64,000 nucleotides of DNA from Prevotella sp. (GCA_017471465.1 JAFUTI010000001.1:1-64000), one strand, 5' to 3'. Shown: positions 17,601 through 26,004, counted from the first letter of the stretch. A program made the numbers and translations. Notes: generated by a model not told the origin, from the sequence alone.

Positions 17601-19467
17601 GATAGGGCAGTCCCATGAATATGCCGTCAAGCCATACCTGATAAGCATAGATGGCCTTGTGCCAGAAGACCTTGTCGGCCTTTGTGCGCGGCTGTTTCTG
17701 CAGTTGGCGCATCATCGTCTGCATAGCCAGCAGGTTTTTCTTCTCAGGCCATTGCTGATACATGCGGGTGACGAAGTGGCCGGTGCGGATGTTGTCGAGG
17801 TTGTAGTCGAGGATGTTGTAGCCCCGGATGTCGCCCTTCTCGTTGATCATCGTGTCGGTGTACTCCTGGCAGTAGCGACGGATATCCTCGCCGCCGTAGC
17901 GCAGGTAGGTGTCGAGCATACCCTCTAACTCAATGCCCATGACATAGCTCCACTTGGGTTTTGTCGAGAAGTCCAGCAGATAGGACTTCGGCACGCGCTT
18001 CATCTCTGAATAGGTCATCCACTCGGAATAGTGCTTGTAGGGCTTCTCTGTCAGGCAGAGGGAACCATTGCAGAAATAGTTGTCGTAACGGATGTCGCGC
18101 GTCTGACCGGTAATCTTGTTACCCTGAACCACACCATTGAACTGGCAGTTCTTGATGTTCACGTCGTAGACGTTGCAGACTGTGTCAAGAGCCACGATGA
18201 GTACGCCGAACTTCGACTTGTTACAGGTGACATTTTCCACGTTGACATTGCGCACTGTCGGGTTGTAACCACGGCAGCATATCTCGTTATGCTCGTAGTC
18301 GAGGTTGATCTTCACAACGGCTTCGGCGCACTGACCCACCTTGATGTTGCGCATGTTGATATTCTCGATGATGCCGCCGCGACAGGAGTTCGTCTTTATG
18401 CGGAGCACACGGTCGAGGTTGGGCGAGTCCATTACGCAGTCGTGGGCATAGACATTCTGGCAACCGCCGCTGATTTCGGAGCCTACGACGACACCACCGT
18501 GCCCGTTCTTCATCTCGCAGTTACGGATGATGATGTTCTTTGATGGCATGTTGCGTTCGCGTCCGTCACGGTTGCGTCCGCTCTTGATGGCGATACAGTC
18601 GTCGCCGGTGTTGAAGAAGCAGTCCTCAATGAGCACGCGGTCGCAGCACTCGGGGTCGCAGCCGTCGCCGTTGGGACCGTCATTAATCATCTTCACCCTG
18701 CGGACGGTGATGTCGGTGGAGTGGAGCGGATGGATAACCCAGAAAGGAGAACGTAAAAGGGTGACGTCTTCAATGAGAATACGCTCGCACTTGTTGAACG
18801 ATACAAGCTGGGGACGAAGACCATCCTTCGGTCCAAAGACGCGCTCAGGCGAACGCTGACCCTGTGAGTTATACATGGGGATGCCGTCCTCACCGTTTTT
18901 CAGCAGACGTGGGCGGGCTTCTAACTTCTGACTGATGACACCCTCCTTCCAGCCGAACTTCGGCGCTCCGCACCACGGCCACCATGTCTCTGTCGAACCG
19001 TTGCCGTCAATAGTGCCCTTGCCGGTGACGGCGATGTCGGTTGCCTTGAAGGCATAGATGCAGGGCGAGAGGTTAAAACATTCCAGCCCTTCCCACGATG
19101 TCTCGACGATGGGATACAGCTCTGGCTCAAAGGCAAACAGGAGCACGGCCCCTTCCTCGACATGTAGGTTGACATGGCTCTTCAGGATGATGGCTCCGGT
19201 TTTGAATGTCTGCCCTTTGGGAACGATGACACGACCGCCGCCCTTCTTCGAACATTTGTCAATAGCCTTTTGTATGGCTTTCTGGTTTTGCGCTGCCGAA
19301 GTCTCAGGCTTGGCACCAAACTTGGTGATGTCGTAGTCTTTTCCGCTAATCTGCGGTTGCTGGATGCTCTGCTCAATCTGCTTGTACTGCGCCTCATCCC
19401 AATGGTTTGCGTGAGAGAGCAAGGGGAACAGCAGACACAGAATCGTCAATTGTATTAAATTCCTCAT
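14659..19467 (-). CDS. Three-module pectinase: GH28 + GH105 + six-hairpin-like module
   Basis: A 1602-residue protein. A signal peptide (1-20) precedes a GH28 polygalacturonase/rhamnogalacturonan hydrolase beta-helix (about 45-475), with NGDGCDPE near 265, NTGDDCIAIKSG near 287, GHGG near 323 and RIKT near 357 (the acid residues, His and RxK of the family). Residues about 505-865 form a GH105 unsaturated (rhamno)galacturonyl hydrolase: DGIFMGLPY, then HCWGRAQGWYTM near 689. From about 905 to the end is a third module: a beta-sandwich followed by helical repeats (MTWWHFVDFALWHRPEVV, TTWGWDYGMTAMAAARLG) resembling six-hairpin glycosidases such as GH65/94/95; its activity is unknown. It lacks the C-terminal sorting tail of the other pectinases and is probably periplasmic, acting on lyase products. 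Confidence 0.9.
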   Translation of the reverse strand: MRNLIQLTILCLLFPLLSHANHWDEAQYKQIEQSIQQPQISGKDYDITKFGAKPETSAAQNQKAIQKAIDKCSKKGGGRVIVPKGQTFKTGAIILKSHVNLHVEEGAVLLFAFEPELYPIVETSWEGLECFNLSPCIYAFKATDIAVTGKGTIDGNGSTETWWPWCGAPKFGWKEGVISQKLEARPRLLKNGEDGIPMYNSQGQRSPERVFGPKDGLRPQLVSFNKCERILIEDVTLLRSPFWVIHPLHSTDITVRRVKMINDGPNGDGCDPECCDRVLIEDCFFNTGDDCIAIKSGRNRDGRERNMPSKNIIIRNCEMKNGHGGVVVGSEISGGCQNVYAHDCVMDSPNLDRVLRIKTNSCRGGIIENINMRNIKVGQCAEAVVKINLDYEHNEICCRGYNPTVRNVNVENVTCNKSKFGVLIVALDTVCNVYDVNIKNCQFNGVVQGNKITGQTRDIRYDNYFCNGSLCLTEKPYKHYSEWMTYSEMKRVPKSYLLDFSTKPKWSYVMGIELEGMLDTYLRYGGEDIRRYCQEYTDTMINEKGDIRGYNILDYNLDNIRTGHFVTRMYQQWPEKKNLLAMQTMMRQLQKQPRTKADKVFWHKAIYAYQVWLDGIFMGLPYRCLTAPITSKKAKDITAIYDDAVNQLKVTYQRTLDPKTGLNRHAYDETRKTFWADPETGLSQHCWGRAQGWYTMALIEVLDALPETYSRRSEVIDLLQKDFDAILKWQDKHTGVWYQVMDSPNRDGNYLESTCSAMFTYALLKAYRKGYVGAKYRDAGIKAYRGMINNFIKVNADKTISLTNCCSVAGLGPAATPEVEAALKTVNPKGTVKENRRRDGGYDYYLSEKIRDNDAKGLGPFIWASLEMEAMGYDTQNTTAEINRQAVVTRNNPVISEADPLASLTVGNGHFATTVDVTGLQSFPFDYEAGVPLTAMSDWGWHKFENTGALTPSETEKSFDLGHGHQEVYAVEYKASKGDTPRQVAATEYFRVNPHRLNLGTIGLEMKDAQGKSVTLNDLRAIRQELQLYDGKIESTFQADGTTVDVTTAALQDKDAVIYRIKTPLLCDGRARIAIRLPYPTGKHADAAADWSKPERHTSRIIVSNTNNAVIEHLLDSTRYYLTLTWQGDATITECDRHYFTLTTTSDILAFKAEYSPLCSSTATAPALVFDQELKATIRAWNRWWQDGAIADFSLCTDPRAHELERRVVLSQYLTQVNCANNMPPQETGLTYNSWFGRPHLEMTWWHFVDFALWHRPEVVANVLRWYNTAAYPVAREIARRQGFKGVRWMKMTDPWAGEAPSNTGSFLIWQQPHYIYMAEELYRAAPSAETLKTYGQQVEETAEFMADFVSYDSKTKRYYLQGATAMQESMSKDFSFNHPFELAYWQYGLRVANLWRERQGLNRNAKWDDICSKMSPLPQTKEGIYTAGLSKGKTTGLKSFDPFDAVASGAQPVLATETFEEKCRNDHPAVLGPFGLLPSGSLCSNAVAAEKTIQWVMQNWNWQTTWGWDYGMTAMAAARLGQPETALKALLIDTQKNTYLKNGHNFQTADRLRIYLPGNGALLTAIAMMCAGWDGCQNPNNPGFPQDGTWNVRWEGLQRMQ

Positions 19468-19480
19468 CGTTAAATAGGGT

Positions 19481-19531
19481 TAGTTCGTAGTTTGGTGCAA
19501 AGATACGTAAAAAGCACGAAACTACGAACTA
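19481..19531. promoter_or_regulatory. 18-bp inverted repeat around the pectinase promoter
   Basis: The arms at 19481-19498 and 19514-19531 pair at 17 of 18 positions (outer 13 bp, TAGTTCGTAGTTT and complement, perfect). The 15-bp loop holds most of TATCTTTG on the minus strand (19498-19505), a Bacteroidota -7 box about 30 bp before the start codon at 19467. It sits between trpA and the pectinase gene. No T-run follows the hairpin, so it is not an obvious terminator for the trp operon. It could be an operator or an RNA hairpin at the start of the pectinase transcript. Confidence 0.65.
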
Positions 19532-19557
19532 AAACAAAGAAAAATTAACGTAATCGT

Positions 19558-20337
19558 TTATTTTTCCAGTGCAGCAAAGAGGCGGTCGAGGGCAAGGTCG
19601 GCATTGCCTTCGGCTTCGTCGAGCAGCGTTACGAACTTCGAACCGATGATGGCGCCGGCAGCGTTGTCCTGAGCAGCTTTCAAAGTCTGGCGGTTGCTGA
19701 TGCCGAAACCGATCATGCGGGGATTGCGGAGATGCATAGCGTCGATGCGTCGGAAGTAGGCCTGCTTCTGTTCGTCGAATGACTTCTGGGCGCCGGTAAT
19801 GGCAGCTGAAGAAACCATATAAATGAATCCGTCGGTGTTCTCGTCGATGAAACGGATTCGCTCTTCAGACGTCTCCGGCGTGATGAGCATGATGACGCGC
19901 AGGTCGTAGCGGTCGGCTATGGGCTTCACCGTCTCTTGATAGTCTTTGAAAGGCAGGTCGGGGATGATCATTCCCGAAACGCCTGCCTCGACACATGACT
20001 GACAGAAGGCCTCAATGCCATAGTGCAGGATGGGGTTCAAGTATCCCATGAGGATAAGCGGTGTATGTACCTGGGCCTTAATGTCTTGTAACTGACCGAA
20101 GAGCTTGCAAAGGGACATGCCGTTCTTCAATGCTTTCGTGGCAGCTGTCTGTATGACAGGTCCATCTGCCAAGGGGTCGCTAAATGGGATGCCGACTTCG
20201 ATGAAGTCGATACCGCGACGCTGCATGGCCATGATGACATTGCCTGTCCCTTCGAGTAGCGGTGTGCCCGCACAGAAGTAGAGACTAAGCAGTTTCTTGT
20301 CGCCACGTTCTGAAAACACTTGGTTTATCTTGTTCAT
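19558..20337 (-). CDS. trpA: Tryptophan synthase alpha chain
   Basis: A 259-residue TIM barrel that cleaves indole-3-glycerol phosphate to indole and glyceraldehyde 3-phosphate; indole is channelled to TrpB. FIEVGIPFSDPLADGPVIQ contains the catalytic Glu and the family signature, and GFGISNRQT is the phosphate-binding loop. Length is normal. It is the last gene of the operon; its start overlaps the trpF stop by 4 bp (ATGA type), which indicates translational coupling. The alpha and beta genes are at opposite ends of the operon, as usual in Bacteroidota. Confidence 0.97.
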   Translation of the reverse strand: MNKINQVFSERGDKKLLSLYFCAGTPLLEGTGNVIMAMQRRGIDFIEVGIPFSDPLADGPVIQTAATKALKNGMSLCKLFGQLQDIKAQVHTPLILMGYLNPILHYGIEAFCQSCVEAGVSGMIIPDLPFKDYQETVKPIADRYDLRVIMLITPETSEERIRFIDENTDGFIYMVSSAAITGAQKSFDEQKQAYFRRIDAMHLRNPRMIGFGISNRQTLKAAQDNAAGAIIGSKFVTLLDEAEGNADLALDRLFAALEK

Positions 20338-21005
20338 TGTCGTATGGTTTTTATGAATTCTCTAAGTTTGTTTACATCTTTGAGACCAGGCTCGGTCTCA
20401 AAGCGTGAGTTGAGATCGATGCCGATGCACTGGGGGTGATGGAATGTCTTGATATGCTCAGCGTCATCGGGGCCGATGCCACCACTCAGCAGGAACGGCT
20501 TTTTGCCGTCGTAGGCCTCGAGTACCGACCAGTCGAACTGGTTACCACTGCCTCCTACTGACTGACATTTGTTGTCGAAAAGGAAGTAATCGACACAATC
20601 TTCATACTCTTTATAGGCCGTGACGTCATTCCTATTGCCGATGCTGATGGCCTTGATGAACTGGATGCCGGGACGGATATCGGGGTCGAGTGTGCGACGC
20701 AGGTTACGGATGACGGTTGGAGACTCATGACCGTGCAGCTGGATGAGGTCGAGTCGGAAGTTGACAACACGTGTGATGATGTTCTGTGGCATCTCATCGA
20801 CAAAGACACCGACGCGTTTTGGCTTGTCGGAAGGGAAATGGCTGACAGCAGGGGCACGGTCGGGGATGATGCCAGCGTGTGTCGGTATCATCGTCACCAG
20901 GCGTGGCGACTTCTGCCAGAAAATCAATCCTATCCAGTCTACTCCTAACTCTGCGACTTGGCGTATGTTGTTGCCGTCGCGCATACCACAAACTTTTACT
21001 ATCAT
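20334..21005 (-). CDS. trpF: Phosphoribosylanthranilate isomerase
   Basis: A 223-residue TIM barrel converting N-(5-phosphoribosyl)anthranilate to the carboxyphenylamino deoxyribulose phosphate. KVCGMRD at the N-terminus holds the catalytic Cys, LIQLHGHES and LLSGGIGPDDA are family motifs, and the C-terminal GIDLNSRFETEPGLKD carries the conserved Asp and the substrate loop. It overlaps trpC upstream and trpA downstream by 4 bp each. It is separate from trpC, unlike the fused enzyme of enterobacteria. Confidence 0.97.
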   Translation of the reverse strand: MIVKVCGMRDGNNIRQVAELGVDWIGLIFWQKSPRLVTMIPTHAGIIPDRAPAVSHFPSDKPKRVGVFVDEMPQNIITRVVNFRLDLIQLHGHESPTVIRNLRRTLDPDIRPGIQFIKAISIGNRNDVTAYKEYEDCVDYFLFDNKCQSVGGSGNQFDWSVLEAYDGKKPFLLSGGIGPDDAEHIKTFHHPQCIGIDLNSRFETEPGLKDVNKLREFIKTIRQ

Positions 21006-21739
21006 ATTTTTTCAATAAACTTTTTTAATGCTGTTCCAGGGTCTTCTGTCTTCATAAATGTCTCGCCGATAAGGAATCCTTGGAAACCGGCTTGACGCAG
21101 CTCCCGTACGGTCTGTGGATTGCCGATACCACTCTCACTCACCTTTATGGCACCCTTCGGTAGTCGTTCTGCCAGACGGTAGGAGTTCTCGACATCGGTG
21201 ACAAAAGAACCGAGATTACGGTTGTTGATGCCACAGAGGTCCGGCTTCATTTCGGTGTATTCCAGTTCGCGTTCGTCGTGCATCTCAAGGAGAACCTCAA
21301 GTCCCAATTCATGGGCGGTGTGCAGGAGAGTTTGGCACTCCTGTTTACTGAGGCAGGCGGCGATGAGCAACACGGCGGAGGCACCGCAGAGCAAGGCCTC
21401 GTAGAGCTGCAGCTCGTCGACGACGAAGTTCTTATATAATATAGGTAAGGTGACGCCGCTCTGGCGGGCCGTGCGGATGAAGTCGTCGTGGCCACCGAAG
21501 TAGTGGCGGTCAGTGAGGATGCTCAGGGCGGTGGCGCCGTTCTGCTGATACGACAGGGAAATCTGGTCGGGGCGGCCGTCCTCCTTGATCCACCCCTTGC
21601 TGGGCGAGCGGCGCTTAAACTCAGCGATGATGCCGGTCGGACTCTGGAGCAGGGCCTGACGCAGCGAAGGCTTCTGGCGGCGCATGTGGGCCAGTTCCTC
21701 GCGCTTGGTAGCGATAATCTGTTGTAGGATGTCTGCCAT
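21002..21739 (-). CDS. trpC: Indole-3-glycerol phosphate synthase
   Basis: A 245-residue TIM barrel closing the indole ring. IAEFKRRSPSKGWI is the N-terminal substrate-binding signature with the catalytic Lys; ILYKNFVVDELQLYEALLCGA, INNRNLGSF and VSESGIGN are further family motifs. It lies 48 bp after trpD (the stretch holding the CTAG repeat) and overlaps trpF by 4 bp. Confidence 0.97.
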   Translation of the reverse strand: MADILQQIIATKREELAHMRRQKPSLRQALLQSPTGIIAEFKRRSPSKGWIKEDGRPDQISLSYQQNGATALSILTDRHYFGGHDDFIRTARQSGVTLPILYKNFVVDELQLYEALLCGASAVLLIAACLSKQECQTLLHTAHELGLEVLLEMHDERELEYTEMKPDLCGINNRNLGSFVTDVENSYRLAERLPKGAIKVSESGIGNPQTVRELRQAGFQGFLIGETFMKTEDPGTALKKFIEKI

Positions 21740-21752
21740 GATGGTTCTATAT

Positions 21753-21790
21753 GGGTTAGATCATCTAGATATTCTAGATGGTCTAGGCTA
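21753..21790. repeat. 9-bp CTAG-cored tandem repeat between trpD and trpC
   Basis: Four 9-bp units of the form nnCTAGAnn (TTAGA, CTAGA, CTAGA and CTAGG cores at 9-bp spacing) fill the short trpD-trpC gap. The last unit contains the trpD stop codon. The same unit recurs in frame in valS at 61921-61965 and, more degenerate, at 60672-60716. Confidence 0.8.
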
Positions 21791-22786
21791 TGAATTGAGT
21801 TCCGCGAATTTCTTAAATGTACGGAGGGCGGCACCACTGTCGATACTTTCGCGGGCAATGGCGATACATTCTTCGATGCTCTTCTTGCCTTTCTCTAACA
21901 CTTGAATAGCGAATCCGGCGTTGGCCAGGACAATGTTCTTCTGGGCAGGTAGACAACGATTCTCCAATACTGTGTCGAAGATCTCCTTCGCCTCTGTCTC
22001 CGTGGCTCCGGCAACCAATTCCTCGGGCTTGGCAGTGGTAAAGCCAAGATCGGCGGGCGAGAAGATTCGTTCGTAGTTGTTTGTGGTCACCTTGAAGTCG
22101 CCCGTCAGCGAAATCTCGTCGTAGCCGTCGATGGAGTTGACGATGCCGAAGTCGATGCCGAGGCGTTGGTAGACCTGGTGATAGAGACGCATCTGGTCGA
22201 GGTTGGCTACACCGAGGAGCTGGCAGCTAGGCTGGCTGGGATTCACCAATGGACCAAGCAGGTTGAAGATGGTGGGGAAGGGGAGGGCCTTGCGTATCGG
22301 ACCGACGAACTTCATGGCACGTGCAAAGAGCTGGGCGTGCAGGTAGACGATACCTGCTTCATCCATGCAACGGTTCAGCTGGTCAAGGTCGTCTGTGAAC
22401 TTCACACCGTGCTGGGCGATGACGTTAGAGGCTCCAGAAGTCGAAGTAGCCGCATAGTTACCGTGTTTGGCTACCTTGTAGCCGGCACCTGCAATGACGA
22501 AACATGAGGTGGTGGAAATATTAAACGTGTTCTTACGGTCGCCGCCAGTACCAACGACATCGATGTAGCGTTCGCACTTCAGGGGAACAGGGACACCCGT
22601 CTCTAAGATACCATCGCGGAAACCGAGCAACTCGTCGACGGTGACGCCGCGCATCTGCAGAGCTGTCAGGAGGGCCGTTATCTGCTCTGTCGGGTACTCA
22701 CTCTGGGTAATACCTATTAATATCTGCTTCATCTCCTCGCGGGAGAGCTCCTCGTGGTTCAGGAGCTTTTCTAAAATCTCTTTCAT
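21788..22786 (-). CDS. trpD: Anthranilate phosphoribosyltransferase
   Basis: A 332-residue enzyme transferring the phosphoribosyl group of PRPP to anthranilate. VVGTGGDRKNTFNISTTS is the glycine-rich PRPP motif, followed by KHGNYAATSTSGASNV (anthranilate and phosphate binding) and LGPLVNPSQPSCQLLGV. The N-terminal helical domain (LLNHEELSREEMKQIL) is normal. Not fused to trpG, which is a separate gene 31 bp upstream. Confidence 0.97.
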   Translation of the reverse strand: MKEILEKLLNHEELSREEMKQILIGITQSEYPTEQITALLTALQMRGVTVDELLGFRDGILETGVPVPLKCERYIDVVGTGGDRKNTFNISTTSCFVIAGAGYKVAKHGNYAATSTSGASNVIAQHGVKFTDDLDQLNRCMDEAGIVYLHAQLFARAMKFVGPIRKALPFPTIFNLLGPLVNPSQPSCQLLGVANLDQMRLYHQVYQRLGIDFGIVNSIDGYDEISLTGDFKVTTNNYERIFSPADLGFTTAKPEELVAGATETEAKEIFDTVLENRCLPAQKNIVLANAGFAIQVLEKGKKSIEECIAIARESIDSGAALRTFKKFAELNS

Positions 22787-22817
22787 ATTGTTTCTGTTTT
22801 TAGTGTCATATTGTTTA

Positions 22818-23381
22818 TTATAAGTACAGCCAGTTCTGCAGCATCTTTCTGCCGTCGGGTGTCAAGACACTCTCGGGATGGAACTGTATGCCGTGAATGT
22901 TCAACTCTTTGTGCTTTAGAGCCATGATGTAACCTTCGTCACTCTCAGCAGTTACATCTAAGCAATCGGGGAAACCGTCGCGAGAGACAATCCAGGAATG
23001 GTAGCGCCCCATAGTGATACGTTGCGGCAGACCGAAGAACAGCGGATCGTTACCGAGTTGTGTCCCTTCGGTGGCCACACCGTGGAAGACATCACTCAGG
23101 TTCTCAAGATGGGCGCCGAAGACTTCGCCGATAGCTTGGTGGCCGAGACAGACACCGAGGATAGGCTTGCGTCCGGCGTAGGTACGGATAACGTCGCAGA
23201 GCAAGCCGGCTTCCGAGGGGATACCAGGGCCTGGGCTAAGTACAATCTTGCTAAAGACTTCAAGGTCGGGAAGCTGGAACTGATCGTTGCGCAGCACGGT
23301 AACCTCTGCTTTCAGTTCACGTAGCAGGTGCGCCAGATTAAAAGTGAACGAATCATAGTTGTCGATGATGGCTATTTTCAT
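22818..23381 (-). CDS. trpG: Anthranilate synthase glutamine amidotransferase subunit
   Basis: A 187-residue class I glutamine amidotransferase supplying ammonia to TrpE. DNYDSFTFNLAHLL opens the protein, LSPGPGIPSEAG is the oxyanion strand, LGVCLGHQAIGEVFG holds the nucleophilic Cys, and HGIQFHPESVLT holds the His-Glu pair. It overlaps the trpE stop by 4 bp. It may also serve p-aminobenzoate synthesis, as such subunits often do; no pabB is visible here. Confidence 0.96.
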   Translation of the reverse strand: MKIAIIDNYDSFTFNLAHLLRELKAEVTVLRNDQFQLPDLEVFSKIVLSPGPGIPSEAGLLCDVIRTYAGRKPILGVCLGHQAIGEVFGAHLENLSDVFHGVATEGTQLGNDPLFFGLPQRITMGRYHSWIVSRDGFPDCLDVTAESDEGYIMALKHKELNIHGIQFHPESVLTPDGRKMLQNWLYL

Positions 23382-24769
23382 AATTGCGCTGCTATTTCTA
23401 TGGCGCGACGTAGCGCACCTAGTTTGTTGTTAACTTCTTGTAATTCATACTCCTCATTACTCTTGGCAACGATACCGCCTCCAGCCTGGAACCACAGCAC
23501 TCCACCGCGCGAGACGAACGTGCGGATGGTGATGGCCTGGTTCAGTGAACCGTCAAGCCCAATGATACCGATACATCCGCCGTAAGCGCCACGGTTGTGT
23601 GGCTCGTACTCCGAGATGAGTTGCATGGCGCGAACTTTTGGCGCACCGCTGAGCGTCCCGGCAGGGAACGTGTCGATAAACGCTTTAATGGGATCTTTGT
23701 CTGCATCCAACTCACCGCTGACACGGCTTACCAGATGGATGACGTGTGAATAATATTGGATATCCTTGTAGTAGTCCACCTTGACGTTATGACAGTTGCG
23801 TGAGAGATCATTACGAGCCAAATCGACGAGCATGACGTGCTCGGCATTCTCTTTGGGGTCGTTACGAAGGAAGTCTGCTCCCCGGCGGTCGGCGTCGGCA
23901 TCGCCCGTCCGCTTCGTAGTGCCGGCGATAGGGTCGATGTAGGCTCTTCTGTTGTCAATGCGACAGTGGGTCTCGGGCGATGACCCAAAAATGCGGAACC
24001 CACCGAAGTCGAAGTAAAAAAGGTAGGGTGAGGGATTGATGCTGCGTAAGGCTCTGTATAGCTTGAAATCGTCACCCTCAAAACGCTGTACGAAACGTCT
24101 GGAGAGGACTATCTGAAAGACGTCGCCGCGCAGACAGTGCTGGATGCCGCGGCGGATGTTCGCCTTGTGCTCCTCGTCGCTCAGTGTCGAACAGACGTCG
24201 CCAACAGGATGGAAGTCATACTCGCGGACGTTGTTGCGGTTCATGGCCTTCTGGATGGTGTCGATATCCGTTAAGTCGCCTAGAGTCACAAGTTTCAGCT
24301 GGTTGTTATGATGGTCGAAGACGATGACCGTCTCGTAGAGGACATAGAGCATGTCGGGGGCGTCGTTTCGCTCCTGTGTCTCGTCTTTTACGGCAATGTT
24401 CTCGAAATAGCGCACGGCGTTGAACGATGTGTAGCCGAAAAGGCCGCAGACAGCAGCGTCGTCGCCTTCGATGTGGATATTGTCGATTAGCGTGTGGATG
24501 GCTTCAGCGCATCCGAAGTCAGTATCCAAGGGCTTGCTGATTGTCCTCCCGTTGGGGAAACTGACGTTGGCCAAGCCATGCCCGATAGCAACTGAGGCTA
24601 TGGGATGGATGCCTATGAAAGAGTGTGAATTTCCCTGGTCGTGATAGTCGGAACTCTCCATCAGCGCACTCTGCGGGTATAAATCCCGTAGTCGCATATA
24701 GACGCCTACAGGGGTGTAAAGGTCTCCCCAGATGGTGCGGCTAGTTGTCGTGTAACTAAAAGTTTCCAT
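23378..24769 (-). CDS. trpE: Anthranilate synthase component I
   Basis: A 463-residue chorismate-utilising enzyme. The N-terminal half carries ALMESSD, corresponding to the LLES feedback element that binds tryptophan. The catalytic half has FQIVLSRRF, GSSPETHCRI, PIAGTTKRTGDADADRRGAD and PAGTLSGAPKVRAMQLI, all standard. The start codon lies inside the last codons of trpB (14-bp overlap), so the two are tightly coupled. Regulation is expected both by tryptophan feedback and by the upstream attenuator. Confidence 0.96.
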   Translation of the reverse strand: METFSYTTTSRTIWGDLYTPVGVYMRLRDLYPQSALMESSDYHDQGNSHSFIGIHPIASVAIGHGLANVSFPNGRTISKPLDTDFGCAEAIHTLIDNIHIEGDDAAVCGLFGYTSFNAVRYFENIAVKDETQERNDAPDMLYVLYETVIVFDHHNNQLKLVTLGDLTDIDTIQKAMNRNNVREYDFHPVGDVCSTLSDEEHKANIRRGIQHCLRGDVFQIVLSRRFVQRFEGDDFKLYRALRSINPSPYLFYFDFGGFRIFGSSPETHCRIDNRRAYIDPIAGTTKRTGDADADRRGADFLRNDPKENAEHVMLVDLARNDLSRNCHNVKVDYYKDIQYYSHVIHLVSRVSGELDADKDPIKAFIDTFPAGTLSGAPKVRAMQLISEYEPHNRGAYGGCIGIIGLDGSLNQAITIRTFVSRGGVLWFQAGGGIVAKSNEEYELQEVNNKLGALRRAIEIAAQL

Positions 24770-25964
24770 ATTCCTGAGCTAGGTTTTTATTGTTAAGATA
24801 AGTCTCTATGTCCTTGTCGCCTCGGCCGCTGACCGTCAGCACAACGACATCGTCGGGTTTGAACTGCATCTTAGAAAGGGCAGCAACGGCGTGAGCTGAC
24901 TCAATGGCTGGTATAATCCCTTCCATACGTGTCAGTTCATACCCGGCACGAATGGCTTCGTCGTCATTGATGGAGAGGACTTGCGTACGTCCCTTCTTGG
25001 CCATGTTGCAGTGCATCGGCCCCACGCCTGGGTAGTCCAGACCCGCGCTGATGGTAAACGCCTCCTGAATCTGCCCGTCGTCGTCCTGCATCACCAGCAT
25101 CTTCGCCCCGTGCAGGATGCCCACCGTGCCGCGATGAATCGTCGCCGCCGTGTAGTCCGTGTCCCAGCCGTGACCACCGGCCTCCGCCAGCACGATCTTC
25201 ACGCGGTCATCGTCCATGTAGTGGTAAATCGTGCCGGCGGCGTTGCTCCCGCCCCCGATGCAGGCCACGAGATAGTCGGGGTAGTCGCGCCCGATCTTCT
25301 CCTCCAGCTGCCACTTGATCTCCTCCGAGATGACGCTCTGCATCCGCGCCACGAGGTCGGGGTACGGGTGCGGTCCCATCGTCGAGCCGACGATATAAAA
25401 AGTGTCAGCCGGGTGACAGCACCAGTCGCGGATGGCCTCCGAGCAGGCGTCTGAGAGCGTCATGTTTCCCGTGCGCACGGGGTGTACCTCCGCGCCCAGC
25501 ATCTTCATGCGCTCTACGTTCGTATGCTGTCTTTCAACATCCGTCGCGCCCATAAAGACCTCGCACTTCATGTCCATCAGCGCGCACACCGTCGCCGTCG
25601 CCACGCCGTGCTGTCCGGCTCCTGTCTCTGCGATGATGCGCGTCTTGCCCATCTTCTTCGCCAGTAGAATCTGTCCCACGGTGTTGTTAATCTTGTGCGC
25701 ACCCGTGTGGTTCAGGTCCTCGCGCTTCAGATACAGCTGGCACCCGTACCGCTCGCTCATCCTCTTCGCAAAGTACAGCGGACTCGGCCTCCCCACATAG
25801 TCCTTCAGCAGCGCGTGATACTCCCGCTTGAACTCCTCGCTCTCCACAATCGGCCTGTACGCCTCCTGCAGGTCCTTCACGCACTTGTAGAGAATCTCCG
25901 GCACATACGCGCCCCCGAACTCTCCGTAAAATCCTTTCTCGTCAACTTGATAATTGCAGTTCAT
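24756..25964 (-). CDS. trpB: Tryptophan synthase beta chain
   Basis: A 402-residue PLP enzyme joining indole and serine. YGEFGGAYVPEIL starts the protein; KREDLNHTGAHKINN contains the PLP Lys; GAGQHGVATA, GGGSNAAGT (phosphate loop) and the C-terminal VVLTVSGRGDKD complete the TrpB1 family. It is the first structural gene, about 40 bp downstream of the attenuator terminator. Its G/C content looks higher than its neighbours' over about 25000-25900, but there is no sign of a frameshift. Confidence 0.97.
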   Translation of the reverse strand: MNCNYQVDEKGFYGEFGGAYVPEILYKCVKDLQEAYRPIVESEEFKREYHALLKDYVGRPSPLYFAKRMSERYGCQLYLKREDLNHTGAHKINNTVGQILLAKKMGKTRIIAETGAGQHGVATATVCALMDMKCEVFMGATDVERQHTNVERMKMLGAEVHPVRTGNMTLSDACSEAIRDWCCHPADTFYIVGSTMGPHPYPDLVARMQSVISEEIKWQLEEKIGRDYPDYLVACIGGGSNAAGTIYHYMDDDRVKIVLAEAGGHGWDTDYTAATIHRGTVGILHGAKMLVMQDDDGQIQEAFTISAGLDYPGVGPMHCNMAKKGRTQVLSINDDEAIRAGYELTRMEGIIPAIESAHAVAALSKMQFKPDDVVVLTVSGRGDKDIETYLNNKNLAQEYGNF

Positions 25965-26004
25965 ATCTTATTTTGTTTTTGTGATTGTTAACCTTTGTTT
26001 TATT

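Noticed and set aside
19481-19531. Invertible (phase-variable) promoter
   Set aside because: The segment between the arms is only 15 bp, far shorter than known Bacteroidota invertible promoters, and no recombinase gene is nearby.
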